NCBI RefSeq assembly: GCF_003399445.1
Contig: NZ_QUQO01000001.1
Span: forward strand, 1,051,001-1,115,000
Direction of reading: 5' to 3'
Origin: Parvularcula marina
GTDB taxonomy: Bacteria > Pseudomonadota > Alphaproteobacteria > Caulobacterales > Parvularculaceae
Length of the DNA: 64,000 bases
Shown in pieces: positions 26,815 to 35,282 of the stretch. The position numbers and the translations under genes were made by a program. Under the pieces are notes generated by a model. The model made no database searches. It was not told the origin of the DNA and worked only from the letters and a program-made list of their open reading frames with translations. Each line of letters starts with the position of its first letter. The first letter of the stretch is position 1.

Positions 26815-28659
26815 ATGGACGCTCTTTATGACATTGTCCCCCAGATGTGGGTGACTTTCGGGGTGATCGCGCTCGCGATCATCGCCTATTCGAGCGACCG
26901 ATTCTCACTCGAGCTGGTCAGCGCGATTACCATTGGCGCGCTGCTGGTCTTTTTCCACATTTTCCCGCTGCCCGATGCGGATGGCGGTAATCTGCTGAGT
27001 GCCGAGACGCTGCTGTCAGGCTTTGCCAGTCCCGCGCTTTTCGCGATCCTCGGGCTCTTAATCGTTGGTCAGGGCATGTATCAGTCGGGGGCGCTCGACT
27101 GGCCGACAAGGCTTCTTCTTGTCGCCCACGCCAAGCTCGGCTGGATCGCCGTCACCGGCGTCTTCCTCTTCGTGATGGCGGTCAGCGCCTTTCTCAACAA
27201 CACGCCTGTCGTCGTCATGTTCGTGCCGATCATGGCGGCGATGGCGATGCAGTCCGGCATTGCCCCCTCCCGCCTGATGATGCCGCTGAGCTTCATGTCG
27301 ATCCTTGGCGGGATGCTGACAACGATCGGCTCCTCGACCAACCTGCTCGCCATCGAAGTCTATCGGGGCTTCTCCGGCGAGAGCGTCAGCTTCTTTGCGC
27401 TTGCCCCATTGGGGCTGGTGCTGGCTGCCGTCGGGGCGGTTTATCTTGCGATCGTCACCAAGTGGTTCCTGCCCGACCGGCATGGCGAGCTTGATTCCTC
27501 CCCTTCGGACGGCAAGCAGTTCCTGGCGCAAGTGACGCTGGATCGCGCCAATCCGCTGATCGGTGAGACCTCAAAAGCGGGCCTTTTCCCGAGCCTCAAG
27601 AACGTCACAGTACGGTTGATCCAGCGGCGCGACGATATCCTCTTGCCGCCGTTCGATGACGTCACTTTACGCCTTCACGACAAGGTCGTGGTTGCTGCGA
27701 CCCGTGATGCGCTGACCCGTCTTCTCAAAACCAAAAGCGAGATTCTCGCAGGCTTTCTGGCCGAGGTGGAGACACCCGAAGGCGGCGGTGAGCTGACCAT
27801 GATCGAGGCGGTGGTCGCGCCCGGCTCTCGCATTATCGGCCGGTCGATCAGCCAGATCCGTTTCCGTTTTCAGACCAATTGCGTGATCGTCGGCATCCAG
27901 CGCCGCTCACGGATGATCCGTGGGGATATCCAGGGCATCCGGCTTGAAGCGGGTGATGTCCTCCTGATCCTCGGTGACCGCTCGGATATCCGCCGTTTGC
28001 GGGCCGACCGCGACATTCTGATGCTCGAGCGGTCGATGACCCAGCTTCCCGACCCCGATCATGCACGTTATGCGGCAGCGATCTTCATTGCGACCGTCCT
28101 GCTGGCAGCAACAGGCATCCTGCCGATTGCCATCTCCGCCATTTGCGGGGCCTCTGCGATGGTTGCCACCGGGTGCCTGAACATCCGGCAGGCGGCGCGG
28201 GCCGTTGACCGGCGGGTCTTCCTCCTCATCGGGGTCGCCATCGCCATGGGCCTTGCCATGCAGGCGACGGGCGGTGCGCTCTATATATCCTCGCTACTGA
28301 CGCCATTGGCGGACCGGCCCGGCGGGGCAACGCTCCTGATCTCCGCCTTCTTCATCCTGACGGCCGCGCTCACCAATGTGCTCTCGAATAATGCGACGGC
28401 TGTCCTTCTGACCCCGATTGCGATCTCCTCCGCCGGAGTCGCAGGGATCGATCCGACAGTCCTTGTCTTCACCGTGATCTATGCTGCGAACTGCTCATTC
28501 GCGACGCCGGTCGCCTATCAGACAAATTTGTTGGTCATGGCGCCCGGGCATTACCAGTTTCGTGACTTTGTTCTGATAGGCTTACCGCTCATCGTGCTGC
28601 TGTGGATTGTCTACACGCTTGTTGCGCCCGCCTATTTCGGCGCAATGGGACTGATGTGA
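26815..28659 (+). CDS. SLC13-family permease with two RCK_C domains
   Basis: A 614-residue membrane protein. It begins MDALYDIVPQMWVTFGVIALAIIAYSSDR. The first six or so membrane helices run to ~220 and include FLNNTPVVVMFVPIM and GSSTNLLAIEVY. A cytoplasmic block of two TrkA_C/RCK_C domains follows (VRLIQRRDDILLPPFDDVTLRLHDKVVV and IVGIQRRSRMIRGDIQGIRLEAGDVLLI). A second helical half ends with NNATAVLLTPIA and FATPVAYQTNLLV. The pattern matches sodium/anion (citrate, sulfate) symporters such as YfbS; the substrate is unclear. Confidence 0.9.
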   Translation: MDALYDIVPQMWVTFGVIALAIIAYSSDRFSLELVSAITIGALLVFFHIFPLPDADGGNLLSAETLLSGFASPALFAILGLLIVGQGMYQSGALDWPTRLLLVAHAKLGWIAVTGVFLFVMAVSAFLNNTPVVVMFVPIMAAMAMQSGIAPSRLMMPLSFMSILGGMLTTIGSSTNLLAIEVYRGFSGESVSFFALAPLGLVLAAVGAVYLAIVTKWFLPDRHGELDSSPSDGKQFLAQVTLDRANPLIGETSKAGLFPSLKNVTVRLIQRRDDILLPPFDDVTLRLHDKVVVAATRDALTRLLKTKSEILAGFLAEVETPEGGGELTMIEAVVAPGSRIIGRSISQIRFRFQTNCVIVGIQRRSRMIRGDIQGIRLEAGDVLLILGDRSDIRRLRADRDILMLERSMTQLPDPDHARYAAAIFIATVLLAATGILPIAISAICGASAMVATGCLNIRQAARAVDRRVFLLIGVAIAMGLAMQATGGALYISSLLTPLADRPGGATLLISAFFILTAALTNVLSNNATAVLLTPIAISSAGVAGIDPTVLVFTVIYAANCSFATPVAYQTNLLVMAPGHYQFRDFVLIGLPLIVLLWIVYTLVAPAYFGAMGLM

Positions 28660-28721
28660 CGGCGCGTCATGGCACGGGATGTGATAGAGTTTGAGTATCA
28701 GTTGAGTAGCCAAGCGCCCGC

Positions 28722-29441
28722 ATGACCACGCCTTTTCAGTCGACGACCAATGAGTTTTTCCTCACCTCGCCGAGCCCGTGCCCTTACCTGCCCGGCCGCC
28801 GCGAGCGGAAGATATTCACCTTTCTGGGCGGCCAGAGTGCAGCGGAGCTGAATGCCGGGCTCAGCGAGCGCGGGTTCCGGCGGTCCCAGAATATTGCCTA
28901 TCTGCCGGCCTGCGAACGCTGTCAGGCCTGCAAGCCCGTCCGCGTCGTCGCTGGTGAGTTCAAAGCATCTCGCTGGAAGCGCCTCTTGCGCCGCAATCGC
29001 GATGTCACTCGCCATGCCCTGCCGCCGCGCACGACGTCCGAGCAGTTCAGCGTGCTGCGCGGATATCTCGACACTCGCCACGCCGAAGGCGGCATGGCCG
29101 ACATGACGGTGCTCGATTATCAGAGCATGGTCGAACAGACCCCTGTCGACACGCTGCTGATTGAATATCGCGACGGGGACGGAAAGCTCCTCGCCTGCGC
29201 CCTCACCGACCGGGTGAAGGACGGGTTATCCATGGTCTACAGCTTTTTTGATCCGGATGCGGAGAAACGCTCACTCGGCACCTACATGATCCTTGATCAT
29301 ATTGAGTATGCGCGCGAGCTTTGCCTCAGCCACGTCTATCTGGGCTATTGGGTGAAGGGCTCACCAAAGATGGATTACAAGCGCCGCTTCCGCCCGCTCG
29401 AGCTGCTTGAGCCCGGCGGATGGAGACGGCTTGAGGACTGA
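28722..29441 (+). CDS. bpt: Aspartate/glutamate leucyltransferase (Bpt)
   Basis: A 239-residue protein of the arginyltransferase-fold family that attaches leucine from Leu-tRNA to N-terminal Asp or Glu, feeding proteins into N-end-rule degradation by ClpS-ClpAP. Diagnostic parts are the N-terminal [18 protein letters not shown], the Cys pair [10 protein letters not shown], and [25 protein letters not shown] with [20 protein letters not shown]. It lies 62 bp after the permease stop. clpX/clpP lie nearby but clpS is not seen. Confidence 0.93.
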   Translation: MTTPFQSTTNEFFLTSPSPCPYLPGRRERKIFTFLGGQSAAELNAGLSERGFRRSQNIAYLPACERCQACKPVRVVAGEFKASRWKRLLRRNRDVTRHALPPRTTSEQFSVLRGYLDTRHAEGGMADMTVLDYQSMVEQTPVDTLLIEYRDGDGKLLACALTDRVKDGLSMVYSFFDPDAEKRSLGTYMILDHIEYARELCLSHVYLGYWVKGSPKMDYKRRFRPLELLEPGGWRRLED

Positions 29442-29451
29442 TCTTTAAAGG

Positions 29452-29625
29452 TCAGCTTTCCTTGCGCTTGGTCTTGCGCACAGCCGACATGATCCCAAGC
29501 CCCGCAAGGGTGATCCCTATGACGGCAAGCCAGGCTTGCGGCACCCCCAGAAGGTAGGCGCCACCAAGGATACCGATCAGCATGACGGCAAAACCTGCCG
29601 TGTAAATCGTGAAATTATCCGACAT
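29452..29625 (-). CDS. Small two-helix membrane protein
   Basis: A 57-residue protein with two membrane segments (FAVMLIGILGGAYLLGV and AWLAVIGITLAGLGIMSAV) and a very basic tail RKTKRKES. GGAG lies eight bases before the ATG. It resembles unnamed small inner-membrane proteins. The frame extends upstream to 29724 but without a start signal. Confidence 0.65.
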   Translation of the reverse strand: MSDNFTIYTAGFAVMLIGILGGAYLLGVPQAWLAVIGITLAGLGIMSAVRKTKRKES

Positions 29626-29689
29626 TATTCTACTCCGGTTTTCCCAGTGTAGAACGCAGATCCATCCTATGAGGTTCCCGTAGCCCCGA

Positions 29690-30601
29690 TCAGGACTTGC
29701 GGGCTTCCCCTGCCATCTGGGCAAATTTCATGACCTGGGCTGCACCCTGCGGCAGCTCGACAGCCGTTTTGGGATCACTGATCTCGTCCCAGTTCGCGGC
29801 GATATTCTCCGCCGTCTGATCACCCGGCGCGAAAGCCACCCCTTGGGTCTCCTCGATATAGGTGCGGGAGAATGCCCCGGCGGTTGCATTGAGGATCACC
29901 CGGCTCGGCGCATCTTCGGCAACGAGGAAGATCGCAGCGGGCGTCACGCTTTCCGGCGTCATCATTTCAAGGGCGGGCGGCGGCAGGAGCCCCTCGGTCA
30001 TCCGGGTCGCTGCAGCCGGCCCGAGCGAGTTCACCCGGATATTGTATTTCTCGCCTTCGAGATGGAGCGTGTTCATGAAACCGACCAGCGCCATCTTGGC
30101 CGCGCCGTAATTGGACTGGCCGAAATTCCCGTAGAGTCCGGACGAGGATGTCGTCATCAGAAGGCGGCCGTAACCCTGCTCGCGCATGATCGGCCAGACG
30201 GCTTTCGTGCAGATCACCGAGCCCATCAGGTGCACGGCCATGACCTTATCGAAGTCGGCCATCTCCATCTTCATGAAGCTTGAATCGCGCAAGATACCGG
30301 CATTGTTGATGAGGATATCGATACGGCCCCATTGATCCATCGCAGTGCGGACCATATCGGCAACCTGTTCAGGGTTCGTCACATCCGCGCCATGGCTGAT
30401 GGCCTCGCCGCCCGCCTCGCGGATTTCCTCGGCCACCTTCTCGGCAGGTTCAGAAGACCCGCCGGTGCCGTCAACGCCGCCACCGAAATCATTGACCAGC
30501 ACTTTCGCGCCCCTGCGCGCCAGCTCCAGCGCATGAGAGCGGCCAAGCCCTGCCCCGGCGCCCGTCACGATAGCTACGCGGTTTTCAAATGAGATCGTCA
30601 T
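29690..30601 (-). CDS. SDR oxidoreductase, multifunctional-enzyme type 2-like
   Basis: A 303-residue enzyme. TGAGAGLGRSHALELARRGAKVLVNDFGGGVDGTGGSS is characteristic of the (3R)-hydroxyacyl-CoA dehydrogenase group; NNAGILRD and the catalytic YGAAK follow. The C-terminal extension (DQTAENIAANWDEISD) is typical. The start overlaps the stop of the upstream MaoC gene (ATGA), so the pair likely acts on CoA thioesters, hydratase then dehydrogenase, in fatty acid metabolism. Confidence 0.9.
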   Translation of the reverse strand: MTISFENRVAIVTGAGAGLGRSHALELARRGAKVLVNDFGGGVDGTGGSSEPAEKVAEEIREAGGEAISHGADVTNPEQVADMVRTAMDQWGRIDILINNAGILRDSSFMKMEMADFDKVMAVHLMGSVICTKAVWPIMREQGYGRLLMTTSSSGLYGNFGQSNYGAAKMALVGFMNTLHLEGEKYNIRVNSLGPAAATRMTEGLLPPPALEMMTPESVTPAAIFLVAEDAPSRVILNATAGAFSRTYIEETQGVAFAPGDQTAENIAANWDEISDPKTAVELPQGAAQVMKFAQMAGEARKS

Positions 30602-31071
30602 GCTGCACCGCCCTTTTCATCCGTAAACTGCATCCCGAGCCACTCTGCCGTGAGGGCGGGTTTGTCCTGCCCCTTGATCTCGACAGAGACGGCGAAAGTC
30701 AGAAGATACTGGCCCGGCCGTTTTTCGACCGCATCCTGAAGAACGAACCGCCCCCGGACATCGCTTCCTGAAGGGACCGGCGCGATCAGACGTACCCGGT
30801 CAAAGCCGTAATTCACGCCCATCACCGTGTTCTTCAGCTTCACATCGATGTCGCTGATCAGGGCCGGCAGCAGCGACAGGGTCAGAAACCCGTGCGCAAT
30901 CGTGCTGCCAAAGGGCGTCGCCTTTGCCTGTTCGGGATCGACATGGATGAACTGGTGATCATCGGTGACATCAGCGAAACCGTTGATCATGTCCTGGGTG
31001 ACGGAAACCCAGTCGGACACGCCGATCTCGGTACCGATTTTCTCGCGAAGCGCGTCAAATGAAAGTGCCAT
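30598..31071 (-). CDS. MaoC-like (R)-enoyl-CoA hydratase
   Basis: A 157-residue hot-dog fold protein. INGFADVTDDHQFIHVDPEQAKATPFGSTIAHGFLTLSLLP contains the hydratase motif (Asp-x-x-x-x-His) and the downstream HGFLTL. It hydrates enoyl-CoA esters. It is coupled by a 4-bp overlap to the SDR gene, so both steps are made together. The ATG at 31071 gives the expected N-terminus MALSFDALREKIGTEIGVSDW. Confidence 0.9.
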   Translation of the reverse strand: MALSFDALREKIGTEIGVSDWVSVTQDMINGFADVTDDHQFIHVDPEQAKATPFGSTIAHGFLTLSLLPALISDIDVKLKNTVMGVNYGFDRVRLIAPVPSGSDVRGRFVLQDAVEKRPGQYLLTFAVSVEIKGQDKPALTAEWLGMQFTDEKGGAA

Positions 31072-31082
31072 CCCAGCGCCAT

Positions 31083-31119
31083 AGAGAAAACGCCCCTCAC
31101 CGATCAAGGTGAGAGGCGC
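31083..31119 (-). terminator. Terminator after clpX
   Basis: An 11-bp stem CGCCCCTCACC/GGTGAGAGGCG with one mismatch and a GATCAA loop. On the minus strand it is followed by TTTTCT. It lies between the clpX stop and the MaoC start and would end the clpX transcript. Confidence 0.85.
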
Positions 31120-31157
31120 TGTTCAGTTCTCTAATGGGTGTTACTGTGGCGTAACAG

Positions 31158-32471
31158 TCACGCGCTCGACTTGGCCGGGGCTTTCGCCGCATCGGCGTAG
31201 ACGTAAATCGGCTCGCCGCGGCCTTCGACGGCATCGTCGTTGATGACCACTTCCTGCACGCCTTCGAGGGTCGGCAGATCGAACATGGTGTCGAGCAGAA
31301 TGCCCTCCATGATCGAGCGCAGGCCCCGCGCACCGGTTTTCCGCGTGATCGCCTTTTTCGCGACGGAGGAAAGCGCATCCTCGGTGAAGGTCAGCTTGAC
31401 GTCCTCCATCTCGAAGAGACGCTGATATTGTTTGACCAGCGCGTTTTTCGGCGAGGTCAGGATCTGGATCAGCGCATCCTCATCGAGGTCTTCGAGGGTC
31501 GCGATCACCGGCAGACGGCCGATGAATTCCGGGATCAAGCCGAATTTGAGGAGATCCTCAGGCTCGACTTCCCGAAGCACATCACCGATCCGGCGGTCAT
31601 CGAGTTCCTTCACCTCGGCATTGAAGCCGATCGAAGCGCCCTCGCCCCGGTTCGAGATCACCTTGTCGAGACCGGCAAAGGCGCCGCCCACGATGAAGAG
31701 GATGTTGGTCGTGTCGACCTGCAGGAATTCCTGCTGGGGATGTTTCCGGCCACCCTGCGGCGGAACGGAAGCCACCGTGCCTTCCATGATCTTGAGGAGC
31801 GCCTGCTGGACGCCCTCGCCCGAGACATCGCGGGTGATCGACGGATTGTCGGATTTGCGGGAAATCTTGTCGATCTCGTCGATATAGACGATGCCGCGCT
31901 GGGCGCGCTCGACATTGTAATCCGCAGACTGAAGAAGCTTCAGGACGATGTTCTCGACATCCTCACCGACATAGCCGGCTTCGGTCAGGGTTGTGGCATC
32001 GGCCATGGTGAACGGCACGTCGAGAATCCGCGCCAGCGTCTGAGCAAGAAGCGTCTTGCCCGAGCCGGTCGGCCCGACGAGCAGGATGTTCGATTTTGCC
32101 AGTTCGACGTCGGAATTCTTCTGGGCGTGGTTCAGCCGCTTGAAGTGGTTATGAACTGCGACCGACAGAACGCGCTTGGCGTAGGACTGGCCGATCACAT
32201 AATCATCAAGCACATTGTGGATGTGCTGCGGGCTTGGGACACCTTCACCTGATTTGACGAGCGAGGATTTCGACTCTTCACGGATGATATCCATGCAGAG
32301 CTCGACGCATTCGTCACAAATGAAGACAGTCGGTCCAGCGATCAGCTTGCGGACTTCGTGCTGGGACTTTCCGCAGAACGAGCAGTACAGCGTATTCTTG
32401 CCGTCGCCGCCGCCCGCAGAACCTGTCGGTCCGGCGCCAGTTCCGCCTTTATTGCCGCCAACTTTACTCAT
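31158..32471 (-). CDS. clpX: ATP-dependent protease ATPase subunit ClpX
   Basis: A 437-residue AAA+ unfoldase. The C4 zinc finger uses Cys30, Cys33, Cys52 and Cys55 (YCSFC and ICDEC). Walker A is GPTGSGKT (133-140) and Walker [11 protein letters not shown]. The pore loop reads GYVGEDV, and the ClpP-contacting tripeptide lies in the IGF loop region. The first 26 residues are an unusual Gly/Ser-rich head ([14 protein letters not shown]). In this lineage ClpXP clears cell-cycle factors such as CtrA. It lies downstream of clpP with a 173-bp gap. Confidence 0.97.
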   Translation of the reverse strand: MSKVGGNKGGTGAGPTGSAGGGDGKNTLYCSFCGKSQHEVRKLIAGPTVFICDECVELCMDIIREESKSSLVKSGEGVPSPQHIHNVLDDYVIGQSYAKRVLSVAVHNHFKRLNHAQKNSDVELAKSNILLVGPTGSGKTLLAQTLARILDVPFTMADATTLTEAGYVGEDVENIVLKLLQSADYNVERAQRGIVYIDEIDKISRKSDNPSITRDVSGEGVQQALLKIMEGTVASVPPQGGRKHPQQEFLQVDTTNILFIVGGAFAGLDKVISNRGEGASIGFNAEVKELDDRRIGDVLREVEPEDLLKFGLIPEFIGRLPVIATLEDLDEDALIQILTSPKNALVKQYQRLFEMEDVKLTFTEDALSSVAKKAITRKTGARGLRSIMEGILLDTMFDLPTLEGVQEVVINDDAVEGRGEPIYVYADAAKAPAKSSA

Positions 32472-32579
32472 ACGAGCGCTCCTTCGCCCAAGCTGTCCCG
32501 CCCCGTCCGACAGCTCTCACAACATTTTTTCAACGATACTCGACTGTGCATGAATGGGGCCAGACGCGCAATCGCATGA

Positions 32580-32595
32580 GGGGAACAGGTTCCCC
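32580..32595. promoter_or_regulatory. Palindrome GGGGAAC-AG-GTTCCCC upstream of clpX
   Basis: A perfect 7-2-7 inverted repeat. It lies 108 bp before the clpX start, in the clpP-clpX gap. The short centre favours a protein-binding site over a hairpin. It is not a LexA box, which needs a wider centre (see rejected items). The binding protein is unknown. Confidence 0.4.
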
Positions 32596-32644
32596 ACTTT
32601 TCGTTTATATTCTGTAGAGCTTCGGGAACTTTCACGTATTTCCG

Positions 32645-33277
32645 TTACTCATCATTGTCAGTGGCCACCGCGCGCTTCTCAAGCACTTGATCGATAAGGC
32701 CAAATTCTTTCGCCTGTTCCGGCGTCATGAAGGTGTCGCGGTCGAGGGTTTTCTCGATTGTCTCGTAATCCTGGCCGGTATGCTCGACATAGATCTCATT
32801 GAGACGCTTTTTCGTGGCGATGATGTCCTTGGCATGCCGCTCAATATCGGAGGCCTGTCCCTGGAAGCCGGCGGAGGGCTGGTGAACCATGATCCGTGAG
32901 TTCGGCAGCGAGAAACGCATGTCCTTGTCGCCGGCCGTCAGAAGCAGTGAGCCCATGGAAGCCGCAAGGCCGATGCACATGGTGGAGATCTGCGGGCGGA
33001 TGTACCGCATTGTGTCATACATCGCGAGACCGGCCGTGACCGAGCCGCCCGGCGAGTTGATATAGAGCGCGATGTCCTTTTTGGGATTGTCTGCTTCAAG
33101 GAAGAGAAGCTGCGCGACGATCAGGGTCGAGACCTGATCATGAACGGGACCGGACAGGAAGATGATCCGTTCCTTGAGCAGCCGTGAATAAATGTCGAAG
33201 GACCGTTCGCCGCGGCTTGTCTGCTCAATCACCATCGGGATGAGGGTATTCATATAGATATCGTGCGGATCACGCAT
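32645..33277 (-). CDS. clpP: ATP-dependent Clp protease proteolytic subunit ClpP
   Basis: A 210-residue peptidase with the catalytic triad Ser107 (LAASMGS), His132 (MVHQPS) and Asp181 (DRDTF). The start [23 protein letters not shown] is the usual alphaproteobacterial N-terminus, and [14 protein letters not shown] is the conserved handle. It forms the ClpXP/ClpAP barrel. It is followed by clpX. Confidence 0.97.
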   Translation of the reverse strand: MRDPHDIYMNTLIPMVIEQTSRGERSFDIYSRLLKERIIFLSGPVHDQVSTLIVAQLLFLEADNPKKDIALYINSPGGSVTAGLAMYDTMRYIRPQISTMCIGLAASMGSLLLTAGDKDMRFSLPNSRIMVHQPSAGFQGQASDIERHAKDIIATKKRLNEIYVEHTGQDYETIEKTLDRDTFMTPEQAKEFGLIDQVLEKRAVATDNDE

Positions 33278-33367
33278 GGCACTTGGCTCCGATGGCTACT
33301 GTGTAAATGAAAAAGCGGCCCCCGGATGAGGGCAGCCAGAAGATGTTCGTCAGAAGTAGGAAGGCGT

Positions 33368-33390
33368 GCCCCGCCTCACAATGGCGGGGG
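33368..33390 (-). terminator. Possible terminator or hairpin after popZ
   Basis: An 8-bp stem GCCCCGCC/GGCGGGGG (with one G-C shift) around a TCACAAT loop, 13 bp past the popZ stop. No T-run follows on the minus strand, so it is only a weak terminator candidate. Confidence 0.4.
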
Positions 33391-33402
33391 CCGGCTGGCC
33401 TG

Positions 33403-34020
33403 TTATCGGCGCCGGGCGATCCGCCGGACCTCTTCTTCAACTTTTTCCTCGACGATGCGCGGCAGGTTCTGATCAAGCCATTGCTGGATCATCGGGCGCA
33501 GCATCGCTTCGACAATATCTTCGATCGTCTGACCGCCAGCGTTCGATACCCGGACATTCTCATGCAGGGCGCCGAAGGCGTCAGAGACCTTTTTCGCAGC
33601 GCCGTCGCTGACAAGGGTCTGGGCGGCAAGGCTCTCCGTTGCGGCTTTGGCCGCCCGATCGGAGATGGCGTCGAAATCGATAGTGTTTTTGGGCTGTTCC
33701 ACGGGAGCTTTCGGCTTGGCTGTTTCGGCAAGTTCGTCGAGCGGATCGGCCGACTGGCTGACCGGCTCCGGGGTGACGGTGGGTTCCGGGGCGGCCACTT
33801 CGACCGGGGCCGGATCATCCTGCGGCTCGGGCGTGCCGGCTTCGACTTTCGCGCCGCCGATCATGTCATCATCGATCGAGACGGAGCTGGATTCATCGAG
33901 CGTCAGCGGCTCGAGGCTCGGTGGTGACTTGGCTTCCGGTGCCTCATCCTCTTCGGAAATGATCCGGCGGATTGAGGCCAGGATTTCGTCCATTGTGGGT
34001 TCTGATTGTGGGTTCGCCAT
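33403..34020 (-). CDS. popZ: Polar organizing protein PopZ (DUF2497)
   Basis: A 205-residue protein with the PopZ layout. The N-terminal helix TMDEILASIRRIISEED, then a Pro/Glu/Ala-rich disordered linker (about 30-135), and a C-terminal oligomerisation helix pair IEDIVEAMLRPMIQQWLDQNLPRIVEEKVEEEV. PopZ forms a polar matrix in alphaproteobacteria and recruits ParB and signalling proteins. The linker is acidic, as in the Caulobacter protein. It is followed by clpP and preceded by pcm. Confidence 0.92.
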   Translation of the reverse strand: MANPQSEPTMDEILASIRRIISEEDEAPEAKSPPSLEPLTLDESSSVSIDDDMIGGAKVEAGTPEPQDDPAPVEVAAPEPTVTPEPVSQSADPLDELAETAKPKAPVEQPKNTIDFDAISDRAAKAATESLAAQTLVSDGAAKKVSDAFGALHENVRVSNAGGQTIEDIVEAMLRPMIQQWLDQNLPRIVEEKVEEEVRRIARRR

Positions 34021-34147
34021 ACCGCCTGTTATTCCTCACATAACTCACCAGCCGAGCACACCATCCGCGTGTTCGCGGGGGGGAGCAAGACCGGTGACCT
34101 TATGGGCCGAGCCGCCCTGATGTCCTGCCTGAAGTCTCAAGAAAGGG

Positions 34148-34804
34148 TTAAAAAACGAACCCTGCCGTCCGGTTGAAGCCAGGCAGAATACCGGCCGGAT
34201 GGCACTCAAATAACATACGCTCTCCGATTGCATCATGGTGGCGTGTGTAGAGCATCGCATGCCCGACGCCCCGGTCAACGAGGATTGCCACCATGCGCCC
34301 GCCTTCAGGGCTAAGCTGGTCGAAAAGTTTTTCAGGAATGATTTCCGCGCCGCCCGCAATGACGATGACATCATACGGGCCCTGATCGGCAAAGCCTGCC
34401 GCAAGCTCTCCTTCGACGATCGCGACATTGTCGAGACCCAGATTGGTACAGCTCGTCTGCGCCTGGCTCACGGCTTCGGCATTGTCCTCAAGCCCGACAA
34501 CAACACTCCCCAGTGGCGCCATGACCGCGCAGCCATAGCCATAGCCGCAGCCGACATCGAGAACGAGGTCGCCGGGATGGATATGCGCTTCATTGATCAG
34601 CTTGGAGAAATCGCGCGCTTTGAGCAGCCAGCGGCCCTCAAACAGCGGCACATCTTTTTCCACATAAGCGAGCGAACGGCGGTTCGAGGGCACAAAGTCC
34701 TCCCGCGGGATACGCCCCATTGCCTTTATCAGGCCGGAATCAGTCACATCATTCGGCCGGACCTGACTGTCCACCATATGCTTTCGGGCTTTCGCCGTAT
34801 CCAT
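34148..34804 (-). CDS. pcm: Protein-L-isoaspartate O-methyltransferase
   Basis: A 218-residue methyltransferase that repairs isoaspartyl residues. HPGDLVLDVGCGYGYGCAVM is SAM motif I; the N-terminal HMVDSQVRPNDVTDSGLIKAMGRIPREDFVP and IVIAGGAEIIP are typical. The ATG at 34804 with GAGG seven bases before it is chosen. It is near popZ, the usual alphaproteobacterial neighbour. Confidence 0.9.
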   Translation of the reverse strand: MDTAKARKHMVDSQVRPNDVTDSGLIKAMGRIPREDFVPSNRRSLAYVEKDVPLFEGRWLLKARDFSKLINEAHIHPGDLVLDVGCGYGYGCAVMAPLGSVVVGLEDNAEAVSQAQTSCTNLGLDNVAIVEGELAAGFADQGPYDVIVIAGGAEIIPEKLFDQLSPEGGRMVAILVDRGVGHAMLYTRHHDAIGERMLFECHPAGILPGFNRTAGFVF

Positions 34805-34944
34805 CGTCACGCCTCTTTACCGCGGAGAAAAATCGGGATTGGCGGGCATTAGGACCGGTTGGCGCAGATTGGAAGACCAAGCGCCACAAGAAGGCTTGTC
34901 GCGACTGATCTGACAGCGTATCTGCCCGAACTCACCCCCGATGA

Positions 34945-35018
34945 GGCCACGTGGCGGAGTGGTGACGCAGCGGATTGCAAATCCGTGTACCCCGGTTCGA
35001 TTCCGGGCGTGGCCTCCA
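34945..35018 (+). tRNA. tRNA-Cys (GCA)
   Basis: The acceptor stem GGCCACG/CGTGGCC, discriminator T and an encoded CCA are present. The anticodon arm GCGGA-TTGCAAA-TCCGT gives anticodon GCA, and the T arm CCCGG-TTCGATT-CCGGG is canonical. It is 74 nt long. It lies between pcm and the efflux operon. Confidence 0.97.
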
Positions 35019-35222
35019 TGCCCCACTGACAGAAAACATCTTCATTTCCGCCATTGTTACGCATTTTTGAGGCGTATCTGGCAGTTTATTCGTGCTTTTG
35101 CCTTTACGCGGCCCGCCGAAGGGTTGAAATTCGCCGTTAATCGATAAATATCAATTGGGCGTTAGGGGGGAGCGACTTGTCTGGGGGGAGCTTACCACCC
35201 GGCATGCAAAGAGTTGAAAGAA

Positions 35223-35260
35223 CGGTACCCCCTCCTGAATGGCATCGGAGGTTTGTACCG
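35223..35260. promoter_or_regulatory. Inverted repeat before the efflux operon
   Basis: CGGTACCCCCTCC and GGAGGTTTGTACCG pair through CGGTAC/GTACCG and CCTCC/GGAGG, with an 11-base centre. It lies 22 bp before the first gene, overlapping the likely leader. It could be an operator or an mRNA hairpin that masks the ribosome site. The rest of the 264-bp gap shows no clear promoter. Confidence 0.45.
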
Positions 35261-35282
35261 CACGGATGATGAGGGTGGTCAT

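Noticed and set aside
32580-32595. LexA/SOS box before clpX
   Set aside because: The GAAC and GTTC halves are only two bases apart; alphaproteobacterial LexA sites need seven between direct or inverted halves.
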